Source: Marinobacterium sedimentorum (lineage in GTDB: Bacteria; Pseudomonadota; Gammaproteobacteria; Pseudomonadales; Balneatricaceae). From it: 38,065 nt of DNA. The DNA is taken from contig NZ_JALDYX010000039.1 of the NCBI RefSeq assembly GCF_024267675.1, forward strand, positions 1 through 38,065, written 5' to 3'. Positions 1 through 6,388 of this stretch are shown here, piece after piece (positions within the stretch are counted from its first letter, which is position 1; each line of letters starts with the position of its first letter). A model generated the notes under the pieces. The model searched no databases. It had not been told where the DNA came from and worked only from the letters and a program-made list of their open reading frames with translations. The position numbers were made by a program, and so were the translations under genes.

Positions 1-70
1 ACGTCCGGATCTGTGTGGGGGCGGCTCAGGTAACTGGCCGTCCTACCACGACTGCGTAATTGGAGTTTTC

Positions 71-346
71 ATGCAAAATGTTATCCTTAAAGGGTTCATT
101 CTTGTTCAAGATATGGACCTTGATACTGTTAAACTAGAGCTTCCGCTTCATTGTGAACTTACGCGAAAGGAACCTGGGTGTTTGGTGTTCGAAGTAACTC
201 CCAATGAAAGTAACCAAAATCGTTTCGACGTATACGAAGAGTTCTCTAGTAAAGCCGCGTTCGAAGCGCATCAAGCTAGAGTCAAAAGCTCGCGATGGGG
301 CCAGGTAACAACAAATGTTGAAAGGCACTACGATATCGTTGAGTAA
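71..346 (+). CDS. Antibiotic biosynthesis monooxygenase (ABM)-like protein
   Basis: A 91-residue protein with the look of the ABM/YgiN ferredoxin-like fold: a leading beta strand, a central segment with EPGC at about residues 34-37 followed by a FEV strand, and a C-terminal helix rich in F, A and H (the FEAHQAR stretch). Proteins of this family act as small dimeric quinol or heme-degrading monooxygenases; the substrate here cannot be read from sequence. The ATG at 71 has a GGAG ribosome site about 6 bases upstream. The stop codon is followed within 3 bases by an attC site, so the gene is most likely an integron cassette read in the normal direction. Base use is poorer in GC than the metH region. 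The family call rests on overall pattern, not on a catalytic residue. Confidence 0.72.
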   Translation: MQNVILKGFILVQDMDLDTVKLELPLHCELTRKEPGCLVFEVTPNESNQNRFDVYEEFSSKAAFEAHQARVKSSRWGQVTTNVERHYDIVE

Positions 347-348
347 AC

Positions 349-426
349 GCATAACCAGGCCAAGCAGCATCGCGCAACAAGTTGGCTGGACCTCGCTATG
401 CTCGGCCGCTGTTGGCAACGTTAGGC
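349..426 (+). repeat. attC recombination site (cassette 1)
   Basis: The 78-bp site begins with GCATAAC (R'' at 349-355, one base off the RYYYAAC consensus) and ends with a perfect GTTAGGC core (R' at 420-426). Just inside them lie GCCAAGCAGC (359-368) and GCTGTTGGC (408-416). These pair with one unpaired base on the left arm, which is the hallmark of L''/L' boxes and sets the plus orientation. It follows the stop codon of the gene ending at 346. Confidence 0.8.
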
Positions 427-442
427 CGTTGAGTTGGAAATC

Positions 443-949
443 ATGATAGAAGTCATTCTTACAATTTGTGGTTCAATTACGGCGGTCGCCGGTGTAGCAA
501 TTCTAGGTAGAAAATTGTACCTGTGGTTGAGGCCCGCATCTGCAAGTATCTCCTATAAGCTTGTGATGGATGATTCAGGCCCGGATTCAATTTCGGTCAT
601 TATTACGAATAGAAGCAATTCTGCTATTTATTTAAAATCATGTAAGGTTCGCAGTACATATTCTGTTTTTGAATTATTTAAAAAACATTTAAAACGCCCT
701 TTTCTTTCTCCAAGGTTGTACCCAAACCTACGATACAACGGATGCGTATACCAATTCATAAAGAATGAGCCGATAAAAGTAGATCCCTCAGAATTGAAAG
801 AACTGAAGATTGAAATTCACGAGCATCCGCTTAACGCAATCTATGGACCTATGTTACTTGCCAAAGTGACATTAACAACAGGTCAACGTATATACAGTAA
901 ACGCGTTCAAGCTCCTAAAGTGTGGCGGATAATTGGAGAGCGAGGTTGA
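443..949 (+). CDS. Hypothetical membrane-anchored protein (cassette gene)
   Basis: I do not recognise this 168-residue protein. Its first about 25 residues form one hydrophobic segment (VILTICGSITAVAGVAIL), probably a signal anchor. The rest is a soluble domain rich in beta strands and Ile/Val, with the DSISVIITNRSNSAIYL stretch typical of an immunoglobulin-like sandwich, so a membrane-tethered domain on one face of the inner membrane is likely. The ATG at 443 was chosen; an in-frame TTG at 434 would add three residues. The coding sequence is AT-rich compared with the chromosomal genes to the right. It starts 16 bases after the attC core at 420-426 and stops 6 bases before a second attC-like hairpin, the normal layout of a promoterless integron cassette gene. 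Confidence 0.6.
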   Translation: MIEVILTICGSITAVAGVAILGRKLYLWLRPASASISYKLVMDDSGPDSISVIITNRSNSAIYLKSCKVRSTYSVFELFKKHLKRPFLSPRLYPNLRYNGCVYQFIKNEPIKVDPSELKELKIEIHEHPLNAIYGPMLLAKVTLTTGQRIYSKRVQAPKVWRIIGERG

Positions 950-955
950 AATTAT

Positions 956-1010
956 GCCTAACAAATAAGGATAGGTGGCGCGAAGCCGCCACCTGATCCG
1001 GGTGTTGAAC
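956..1010 (+). repeat. attC-like hairpin, copy 1, abutting the IS91-like end
   Basis: The outer boxes GCCTAAC (956-962) and GTTGAAC (1004-1010) fit the RYYYAAC and GTTRRRY core consensus. Between them an 11-bp stem (GGATAGGTGGC paired with GCCACCT-G-ATCC) carries one bulged base and a GC-rich loop, as in folded attC sites. The bulge is on the right arm, the reverse of the usual attC, although the upstream gene runs in the plus direction. An identical hairpin occurs at 4110-4164. It may be a true attC or part of the IS91-like element terminus. Confidence 0.55.
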
Positions 1011-1111
1011 AAGCCCGGCCAGGTGCCTTTATAAGGTAAATTACGGCGTGCGGTGCATGGCGGTTTTGGACGGTGGCACGAGCGGTGACTTTTTCGCAGA
1101 CGCGCGTCACC
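1011..1111 (-). repeat. Presumed oriIS end of IS91-like element, copy 1
   Basis: This stretch lies next to the 3' end of the transposase-like gene, where IS91-family elements carry oriIS. Read on the minus strand it ends ...GGGCTT and is followed directly by GTTC, the tetranucleotide that IS91 elements use next to oriIS. The same sequence, with a few substitutions and small indels, recurs at 4165-4263. Together with the hairpin at 956-1010 the shared block is about 155 bp. Confidence 0.5.
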
Positions 1112-1205
1112 CTTGGCCCGCTGAACCAATCAAAGCGTTGTCGTTGATCGCATCCTGGGTATCAGTGCCCTCCACGTCGGTTGAGGTGATTCTCCTTATA
1201 CGGGG

Positions 1206-2738
1206 TCAGCCCAGGGTCGGTGGTCGGGCGGCACGCACCCCGGCCCATAGCATGGGCAGATGGCAGCAGGGGCAAAGCGGTCGCGGCGCCGGCGTGTCGT
1301 CCGGTGGCGTCGGTGTGACCTGCAGCAGCAGTTGAATCCGTTGCAGCCGTACCTGCGCATTGCCGCGCAGGAAGCCGTAATCGCGCAAGCGGTGGAAGCC
1401 CTTGGGCAGCACGTGCTGCAGCACCAGCCACAGGAACTGGACGGCGGGCAAGGTGCGGGTGCTGGGCTGACCGCTTTGACTGTCACGATAGCGAAAGGTC
1501 ACCAGGCCCGCGTTTTCGCCGAGGATGTTGCGTTCCGGCAGCACGCCCCGGTACAGGTAGCGTGACAGGTACTGGAGTGCCGGCAGTCCCCGGCCGACGC
1601 GACGGCAGTCGACGACCCAGAGTTCGGGCAGTGCCGAGGGCAACACCAGGCCGGCCTCGTCGCGCAACGCGGCCAGCAGGCGTGCCCGCCAGACCCTGGC
1701 CAGGGCGCGGACGTTGAACAGGTAGCGCTGGCGGAGCTTGCGCCACTGCCGCCGGCGTGGATCGTAACTGCCGCCGGGTACCACCAGATGCAGGTGGGGG
1801 TGGTAATCCAGCTTGCCACTGTGGGTGTGCAACACCGCCGTGAAGCCGATGTCGTCCACCTCCCACTGCAGCGCCAGGCAGTCGGTCAGGCGGTTGACCG
1901 CGACCTCGGTGGCCTGTCGGGTCACGCGGGTGAGACGGGTATAGCGGGCGGTGGTGGCGGGGCTCTGGTGCCCCAGCAGCTCCTGGATGGAGCGCAGGTC
2001 GAGGCCCCGTTCGAGCAGGTGCGTGGCATAGCTGTGGCGCAGGGAATGGGGACTGACGGCTTTGTGGATGCCGCACTCCTGGATCACCTGCCGCATGGCT
2101 TTCTGGACCCCGCCGCGATCCATGGGGGCCTGGGGCGCGCTGCGCTGGGCGGGAAACAGCCAGCGGGGATGGCGGTGGGTCTTCCAGTAGTAGCGCAGCG
2201 CCAGCAGGGTGCGTTGAGGCAAGGGGACATAGCGGTCTTTGCCGCCCTTGGCATTGCGGATATGCACGCGCATCAGCTGGCTGTCGATATCGCCGACCTG
2301 GAGGCCAAGCCCCTCGCCCAGGCGCAGGCCGAGGCTGTAAAGGGTCAGGAAACAGACCTGGAAGCGCAGTTGACGGGTGAGGCTGACAAGGATCGCCACC
2401 TCGCAGGGCGTGAGGATATCCGGCAGGCGCTGGGTGCGGGGCGGCTTGACGATGTTGAGCCACTCCCAGGAGCGGTCGAGGACATGACGATAGAAGAACT
2501 GAAAGGCGTTGCGGTTGACCTTGACGGTGCTCCAAGAGTGGGACTGGATGAGGTCGGCGAAGTAGCGCCGCAGATCGTCGGCGCTCAGCTGGTCGGGGCA
2601 ACGGTCGAAATAGGCGATCAGCCGCCGCAACGCGCGGGCGTAGCCATCGACGGTCTTGGGACGCATCCCTTGCAGGGTGAGCGCCCTCAGGTGGCGTTGG
2701 TACAGATGGTCGGTACGTTGTTGCTCGGTGGTATTCAT
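1206..2738 (-). CDS. Tyrosine recombinase fused to truncated IS91-type HUH (Y2) transposase
   Basis: This is one 510-residue frame with two parts. Residues 1-290 are a full tyrosine recombinase: an N-terminal SAM-like DNA-binding domain, then R139 (GLRLGE), K164/K167, H231-x-x-R234 (SPHSLRHSYATH), H257 (LLGHQS) and Y266. All catalytic residues are present. From about 296 (IGFTAVLHTHSG) the sequence becomes an IS91-family transposase with its HUH pair in HPHLH (313-317), the paired tyrosines Y390 and Y394 (YLSRY), and a Cys-rich tail (CPCC, 489-492). In known elements the recombinase and transposase are separate neighbouring genes, and the transposase starts with a Cys4 zinc domain of well over 100 residues. 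That part is absent here, so an in-frame deletion probably joined the genes. The ATG at 2738 has a CAGGAG ribosome site. Activity of the HUH half is doubtful; the recombinase half could be functional. Confidence 0.85.
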   Translation of the reverse strand: MNTTEQQRTDHLYQRHLRALTLQGMRPKTVDGYARALRRLIAYFDRCPDQLSADDLRRYFADLIQSHSWSTVKVNRNAFQFFYRHVLDRSWEWLNIVKPPRTQRLPDILTPCEVAILVSLTRQLRFQVCFLTLYSLGLRLGEGLGLQVGDIDSQLMRVHIRNAKGGKDRYVPLPQRTLLALRYYWKTHRHPRWLFPAQRSAPQAPMDRGGVQKAMRQVIQECGIHKAVSPHSLRHSYATHLLERGLDLRSIQELLGHQSPATTARYTRLTRVTRQATEVAVNRLTDCLALQWEVDDIGFTAVLHTHSGKLDYHPHLHLVVPGGSYDPRRRQWRKLRQRYLFNVRALARVWRARLLAALRDEAGLVLPSALPELWVVDCRRVGRGLPALQYLSRYLYRGVLPERNILGENAGLVTFRYRDSQSGQPSTRTLPAVQFLWLVLQHVLPKGFHRLRDYGFLRGNAQVRLQRIQLLLQVTPTPPDDTPAPRPLCPCCHLPMLWAGVRAARPPTLG

Positions 2739-2845
2739 GGTGATACTCCTGAGTTGGACGGCGCCCGGCAGTGGGCGCCTATACAGGGGTATTTATGAGT
2801 TGGCCGGGGAGCCGGCTGTATCGACAGCTGCCGCGAAGCGGCTTA

Positions 2846-2924
2846 GTTCAACAAAGTGGTGTTGTTCGCCGCTATTGCGGCTGGGACCGCAGCTTCGCTC
2901 CGGCCCCAAACCACAGCGTTAGGG
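2846..2924 (+). repeat. attC site upstream of the inverted YefM/YoeB cassette
   Basis: GTTCAAC (2846-2852) fits R''. The right core is GTTAGGG (2918-2924), one base off GTTRRRY. The AAAGTGGTG arm at 2853-2861 can pair with CCAAACCAC at 2905-2913. Recombination would cut after the first G at 2918, so the next cassette begins at 2919, which is also the last base of the yoeB stop codon on the minus strand. Confidence 0.55.
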
Positions 2925-3191
2925 CTGGTCATAGTGCCCACCAATAGCGAAGATATAAATGGACTTATCATCAAATCGATATATTAGCCGGTCTTTCTGT
3001 GATATCCGTTTGGACCAGAGTCCTGATAGGTTGTGTTTGAGTGGTTCTGGTTTCCCCAATCCAGAGGAAGGATCATCAGACCGGAGCATTTCTTTGAGCA
3101 ATTTGCATAATGCTTTGTGCAGACGCTTGTCCGTTTCGCGCATGGCTTCATACGCTTCCCACGTATTACCCTCAAACACCAGTGATCTCAT
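2919..3191 (-). CDS. yoeB: YoeB-family mRNA interferase toxin
   Basis: The 90-residue toxin is of the Txe/YoeB type in the RelE superfamily, which cleaves mRNA in the ribosomal A site. The residues known from E. coli YoeB are matched by E49 (GKPEPLK), R68 (KDRLIY), H86 and Y87 (GGHY), so it should be active. It overlaps the antitoxin gene by 20 bases in another frame, which suggests translational coupling. The pair lies on the minus strand between two plus-oriented attC-like sites, an inverted arrangement that works because toxin-antitoxin cassettes bring their own promoter. Its stop codon (TTA on the plus strand, 2919-2921) lies inside the attC core, exactly at the predicted cassette boundary. 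The identification is secure. Confidence 0.93.
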   Translation of the reverse strand: MRSLVFEGNTWEAYEAMRETDKRLHKALCKLLKEMLRSDDPSSGLGKPEPLKHNLSGLWSKRISQKDRLIYRFDDKSIYIFAIGGHYDQP

Positions 3192-3444
3192 TCATTTGCT
3201 CGTCAGTCGGTTTGTAGCCTTGTCCACGGGTGTGGGTTTCAAGAGAGTCGGCAATTTGCTGCATGAGATTCTTGCTTTGGAGTACGTGAAGGGTTTCTTG
3301 TTCTCGTTCCCAATCTTCGGCACTCATCACCACAAAAGCCTCTCCAGCACGCCGAGTTACCTTGAGAGGCTCATGTCGGCTAACAACTTGTTCTACAACG
3401 CTTTTTAGGTTGTCTCTAAATTTGTTCACGCTGATCGTATCCAT
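3172..3444 (-). CDS. yefM: YefM/Phd-family antitoxin
   Basis: The 90-residue antitoxin begins MDTISVNKFRDNL. It shows the N-terminal Phd/YefM DNA-binding fold (to about residue 60, with the conserved VMSAEDWE segment) and a charged, probably disordered C-terminal tail that would wrap the toxin. The ATG at 3444 was chosen because it gives the canonical N-terminus; an upstream in-frame ATG at 3477 would add 11 residues that lie across the operator and have no family counterpart. It should neutralise the YoeB encoded directly downstream and, with it, repress their common promoter. Cassette-borne pairs of this kind are known to stabilise integron arrays; that role is inferred here. Confidence 0.92.
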   Translation of the reverse strand: MDTISVNKFRDNLKSVVEQVVSRHEPLKVTRRAGEAFVVMSAEDWEREQETLHVLQSKNLMQQIADSLETHTRGQGYKPTDEQMNEITGV

Positions 3445-3457
3445 AGGGTTACCTTCA

Positions 3458-3486
3458 TGTACTGTAATGCAGTACAACTATATACT
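3458..3486 (-). promoter_or_regulatory. yefM-yoeB promoter and operator
   Basis: A perfect inverted repeat TGTACTG-N5-CAGTACA (3458-3476) lies 14 bases upstream of the antitoxin ATG. Known YefM operators are palindromes with a TGTAC core, so this is the likely autoregulatory site. Upstream on the minus strand a TATAGT hexamer (3477-3482) is a good -10 candidate. Confidence 0.6.
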
Positions 3487-3491
3487 AGGAG

Positions 3492-3575
3492 CCCTAACAA
3501 GGCCAAGCAGAGCGACCCATTTTCCGTTCCGCCTTTGGCTCCACTCAAAATGGGCGCCTGTTGGCGGCGCTAGCC
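3492..3575 (+). repeat. attC site with damaged right core
   Basis: CCCTAAC (3492-3498) is followed by AAGGCCAAGCAG. On the right side CCTGTTGGC (3558-3566) pairs with the left arm leaving one extra base, as in the site at 349-426. The right core reads GCTAGCC where GTTAGGC is expected, so it is probably impaired. The interior holds a further inverted repeat (CCCATTTT with AAAATGGG). It closes the toxin-antitoxin cassette. Confidence 0.6.
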
Positions 3576-3613
3576 AAATACCTTTATAAATTAGAAATGA
3601 ATGGTAGAGAAAG

Positions 3614-4081
3614 GTGAAACAAAAAATCAAAAGCCTTACTGAAATCCAACGTTATATCCTTAGAAATAGAATATTAGACCAGCCTAAAAGACCGTTTGGA
3701 TTTTCGTTTGCTGCGTTATATGGAAGTATGGATATTGCGAAATATCCGGAGGATGATGTTTTAACTGCAATAGAAGATATGGTTGAAAAAGGTTTATTCG
3801 AAAAAAGACATGATGGCGCATATATTTTTTCGCGTGAACAGTTTTTAAATGTTAAGCCATATTTTAAAATGGACTTGTTTCTACAAAATTTTAAAAAATC
3901 ATCCATGCTGTTGATAAAGTTTATATGGAAACATTTTATCGTAACAATTCTCGCTGCAGTATTAACCGCTTATGTCACTACTATAATAACGCTGAAAGTG
4001 AAATCCTCAAAAGCTAAAGATGTGAACGAGCAAATAATTCACATATCAAAAGATAATGTAAAAATTCGAGGAACAAAATAG
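3614..4081 (+). CDS. Hypothetical protein with winged-helix-like N-terminus and one membrane helix
   Basis: I do not recognise this 155-residue protein. Residues 1-75 look like a winged helix-turn-helix (EIQRYILRNRI... DDVLTAIEDMVEKGLFEKRHDGAYIF), but without a family match that is only a shape argument. A single hydrophobic segment follows at about 109-128 (FIVTILAAVLTAYVTTIITL), then a short charged tail. The start is GTG at 3614 with a purine-rich AGAGAAAG just upstream; no in-frame ATG is available. The gene is strongly AT-rich, lies shortly after an attC site and is followed by an attC-like hairpin, so it is most likely a cassette gene. A membrane-bound sensor or regulator is possible. 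Confidence 0.55.
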   Translation: MKQKIKSLTEIQRYILRNRILDQPKRPFGFSFAALYGSMDIAKYPEDDVLTAIEDMVEKGLFEKRHDGAYIFSREQFLNVKPYFKMDLFLQNFKKSSMLLIKFIWKHFIVTILAAVLTAYVTTIITLKVKSSKAKDVNEQIIHISKDNVKIRGTK

Positions 4082-4109
4082 ATTGCTTACTATGTTTTTC
4101 CATATCGTG

Positions 4110-4164
4110 GCCTAACAAATAAGGATAGGTGGCGCGAAGCCGCCACCTGATCCGGGTGTTGAAC
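4110..4164 (+). repeat. attC-like hairpin, copy 2
   Basis: The sequence is identical to that of 956-1010: GCCTAAC at 4110-4116, bulged stem, GTTGAAC at 4158-4164. The two copies diverge completely just left of GCCTAAC, which marks a sharp outer boundary. Confidence 0.55.
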
Positions 4165-4263
4165 AAGCCCGGCCAGATGCCTTTAAGGTAAATTACGGCG
4201 TGCGGTGCATGGCGGTTTTGGTGGCAGGCACGGGCGGTAACTTTTTCGCAGACGCGCGTCACC
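4165..4263 (-). mobile_element. Solitary copy of the presumed oriIS end
   Basis: This nearly repeats 1011-1111 (small indels and substitutions) and is again flanked by GTTC when read on the minus strand. No transposase follows; sequence similarity stops after GCGCGTCACC and the quinone reductase region begins. It is probably the remnant of a second insertion, or of one-ended transposition, by the same IS91-like family. Confidence 0.5.
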
Positions 4264-4342
4264 GCTTTTAGCGGACCCCATTGGTCTGGAAACATTTACG
4301 GTCTCGTTAGCTTCCATTTTGCACGATATTTTTGCTGGACGA

Positions 4343-5113
4343 TTAATTGTCGACGTGAATTGTCAATCCTGTTTCTCCGGCTGCGATATGATCCGCTAGG
4401 ATGTTGTGCTGATAATCTTCACTGTTTTGTCGCCGGAACGGGATGGGGGCCTCTTTAAAAATATGCTGAAGGCGTAAACGCCAAGCGGCGAATTCCGCCT
4501 CAGCGGCGGCTTCTTCAAGCTTCCCCGCGCCGTAAATAGCATGGGTCGGTAGTACATCCAGTCCAGGAAAAAACAGTGCACCGTGGGTGATGGGAAATAG
4601 CAGCTCGTCTAAAGGGCCATTAATACCTCTGGGTGTGTAGTCGTCAGCCGGGCCGCCTACCATGACCGATAACAGGGCTCGCTTGCCTTTGAGAATACCG
4701 TCGCCATAACGATAGCGATTGCCTTCGCCTTTGTAGCCGTATGCAAACCCGTAGGCATACACTCGGTCTATCCAGCCTTTTAGAATGGCCGGCATACCGA
4801 ACCACCAGAGTGGAAAATGAAATATGACTGCGTCGGCGGCAAGTAGCTTGTGCTGTTCAGTCACGACATCCTGGGTTTGCTGTCCGGTTGTATAAGCATG
4901 TTCAGACTCCTGGATAAAGCTGAGCCGGTTATGGTTTATCCGGCCGGGAAAGTCGCCTTCGTCAAAAGTTGCTTTCCAACCCATGCCATAAAGATCTGAT
5001 TGCAGCACCTTGTGACCTTGCTGCTCCAGTGTTTGTACTGTTTCCGACACAAATCGCCGAGTCAGGGATGTGGGTTCTGGATGTGCATACACAACTAATA
5101 CTGTTTTGGACAT
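4343..5113 (-). CDS. NAD(P)H dehydrogenase (quinone), flavodoxin-like fold
   Basis: The 256-residue protein belongs to the NQO1/KefF/MdaB-like family of FMN- or FAD-dependent quinone reductases. Visible signs are the N-terminal strand and phosphate loop (TVLVVYAHPEPTSLTRRF), the substrate-adjacent FHFPLWWFGMPAILKGWIDRV segment at about 100-120 with its characteristic paired Trp, and the SVMVGGP loop. It would reduce quinones or electrophiles by two electrons in the cytosol. The ATG at 5113 has a GAGGAG ribosome site; an upstream in-frame TTG gives no better N-terminus. It is divergent from a LysR gene 121 bases away, the usual arrangement in which the regulator controls the reductase. Codon and base use are closer to the chromosome than to the cassettes, so it is probably not a cassette. 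Confidence 0.88.
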   Translation of the reverse strand: MSKTVLVVYAHPEPTSLTRRFVSETVQTLEQQGHKVLQSDLYGMGWKATFDEGDFPGRINHNRLSFIQESEHAYTTGQQTQDVVTEQHKLLAADAVIFHFPLWWFGMPAILKGWIDRVYAYGFAYGYKGEGNRYRYGDGILKGKRALLSVMVGGPADDYTPRGINGPLDELLFPITHGALFFPGLDVLPTHAIYGAGKLEEAAAEAEFAAWRLRLQHIFKEAPIPFRRQNSEDYQHNILADHIAAGETGLTIHVDN

Positions 5114-5234
5114 TGTGCTTCTCCTCAAGCAGGTTCAAGGAGCGAGATGCTCATTTTTGGTAGATCCAGGGCCCAGTATGCAATACGATCAGGTATTGGA
5201 GAAATTGAAGGATTTTTTGTTAGGTATAAAAAAT

Positions 5235-6131
5235 ATGGATACCAAGCGGCTGGATCTTAATTTACTGGCAACTCTGGAAGCCTTGCTTGAGGAGCAAAAT
5301 GTCAGCAAGGCTGCAGCGCGTCTACATTTAAGCCAGCCCACTGTCAGCGCTCAGCTGCACCGGCTGCGGAATTTGTTCAACGATCCGCTGCTGATCCCGG
5401 CCCACCGTGGGATGACTCCAACCGCTAAAGCTCTGGAATTAAGCTCACCTTTGCGCCTTGCACTGGATCAGGTGCGGGCTACTCTGACAACACACCAGCA
5501 CTTCGATCCTACCCAAGCCAACCTAACTGTGATGCTAGCCTGCACCGACTACCTGCAAGCCGTTGTCGGTTTGTCCATCGTAAAAGAATTGAGACGGCAA
5601 GCACCGGGTATCAAGGTTGGATTGCGGGTTCTGGAACCTGCCCGATTGGAAACTCAAATGGTTGGCGGCGAAGTGGATCTTGCGCTGATGACACCGGAAG
5701 AAGCGCCCTCAGCTTTACGTGCCAGACATTTGTACGATGAAGTCTATATGCTAGTCGGGCGTCGGGATCACCCGCATCTTTTTGATGGGATGACGATTGA
5801 AGATTATATCCAGCTTGAACATGTTGTTGTTTCGCTAGATGGGGGGAACTTTTTAACGCCTATTGATCAAGCGCTGAAAACGTTGGGGCACTCACGCAAG
5901 GTGGTTCTATCGGCCGCTTCTTTTCTTGTTGTCCCCGAGATAGTCGCTCAGTCAAATCTTGTGGCATTGGTGCCAGCGCGTTTAGTCGCGGGGCGTACGG
6001 ACCTGAGAATGGTATCCTCTCCCATTGCATCGGCAGGTTTCTCTGTTGGTATGGTGTGGCATGAGCGTAACCATGGGCACAGTGCACATCGTTGGGTTCG
6101 TGAAATGATAAGCCAAATAATTCTCGATTAA
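5235..6131 (+). CDS. LysR-family transcriptional regulator
   Basis: The 298-residue regulator starts MDTKRLDLNLLATLEALLEEQNVSKAAARLHLSQPTVSAQLHRL, a textbook LysR winged helix-turn-helix within residues 1-62. The remainder is a periplasmic-binding-protein-like effector domain. The ATG at 5235 gives the usual LysR N-terminus; upstream in-frame starts (for example 5178) would add residues not found in the family. It resembles the NodD/SyrM-type branch in which the first residues read DLNLL. It lies divergent to the quinone reductase and likely controls the shared 121-bp intergenic region in response to a quinone or electrophile; the effector is inferred. Confidence 0.9.
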   Translation: MDTKRLDLNLLATLEALLEEQNVSKAAARLHLSQPTVSAQLHRLRNLFNDPLLIPAHRGMTPTAKALELSSPLRLALDQVRATLTTHQHFDPTQANLTVMLACTDYLQAVVGLSIVKELRRQAPGIKVGLRVLEPARLETQMVGGEVDLALMTPEEAPSALRARHLYDEVYMLVGRRDHPHLFDGMTIEDYIQLEHVVVSLDGGNFLTPIDQALKTLGHSRKVVLSAASFLVVPEIVAQSNLVALVPARLVAGRTDLRMVSSPIASAGFSVGMVWHERNHGHSAHRWVREMISQIILD

Positions 6132-6158
6132 CTATATGGAGTTTTTCACAGCTAAGGT

Positions 6159-6324
6159 GCTAGTGTACTGGTGCACTCTTGATGGTGCTTTAGAACGCGC
6201 TCATTTTTTCGCCAGTCAAGGCGTGAGGCGGAGTCATAGTGGGGCTACGGCGACAACGAACAACACAGGATGGCGGAAAAAGGGGCCGTTATAATCTTCA
6301 TATAGCGTGCAACAGTACACTAGC
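6159..6324. mobile_element. MITE-like foldback element
   Basis: The 166-bp non-coding block is bounded by 20-bp terminal inverted repeats (6159-6178 and 6305-6324) matching at 18 of 20 positions and starting GCTAGTGTACTG. A second, inner inverted pair lies at 6194-6214 and 6271-6290 (TTTTTTCGCCA against TGGCGGAAAAA), so most of the element can fold on itself. The outermost GC on each side may be a 2-bp target duplication. No reading frame fits it. Confidence 0.65.
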
Positions 6325-6388
6325 CCCGGGGTGACCGGGACCGACGGCAAAGGCGTAGATGGGATTACGTATACTGTCCCCGGAATCC

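Larger units (their letters stand above)
1011..2845 (-). mobile_element. IS91-like rolling-circle element (rearranged)
   Basis: Bounds are inferred. The left end is the GTTC-flanked presumed oriIS at 1011. The right (terIS) side lies somewhere between the gene start at 2738 and the next attC-like box at 2846, a stretch packed with small hairpins, including a perfect GGCGCCC/GGGCGCC pair at 2760-2779. The only gene is a recombinase-transposase fusion. The element lies between two attC-like sites, so it sits inside the cassette array. Because the transposase has lost its N-terminal part, the element is probably not autonomous. Confidence 0.6.

Noticed and set aside
872..1129. Minus-strand frame sharing the GLFNTRIRWRLRATYPYLLG string with the frame at 4014-4295
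   Set aside because: The shared peptide results from the duplicated attC-like/oriIS block, not from a conserved protein; the flanking residues are unrelated and no ribosome site is visible.
1206..2738. Recombinase half considered as the missing integron integrase IntI
   Set aside because: It lacks the extra internal segment typical of IntI between the second and third catalytic boxes, and it matches the recombinase encoded next to IS91-type transposases.
1788..2798. Long open frame (336 residues) on the plus strand opposite the recombinase-transposase
   Set aside because: It mirrors the GC-rich coding pattern of the minus-strand gene and shows no domain or membrane pattern of its own.
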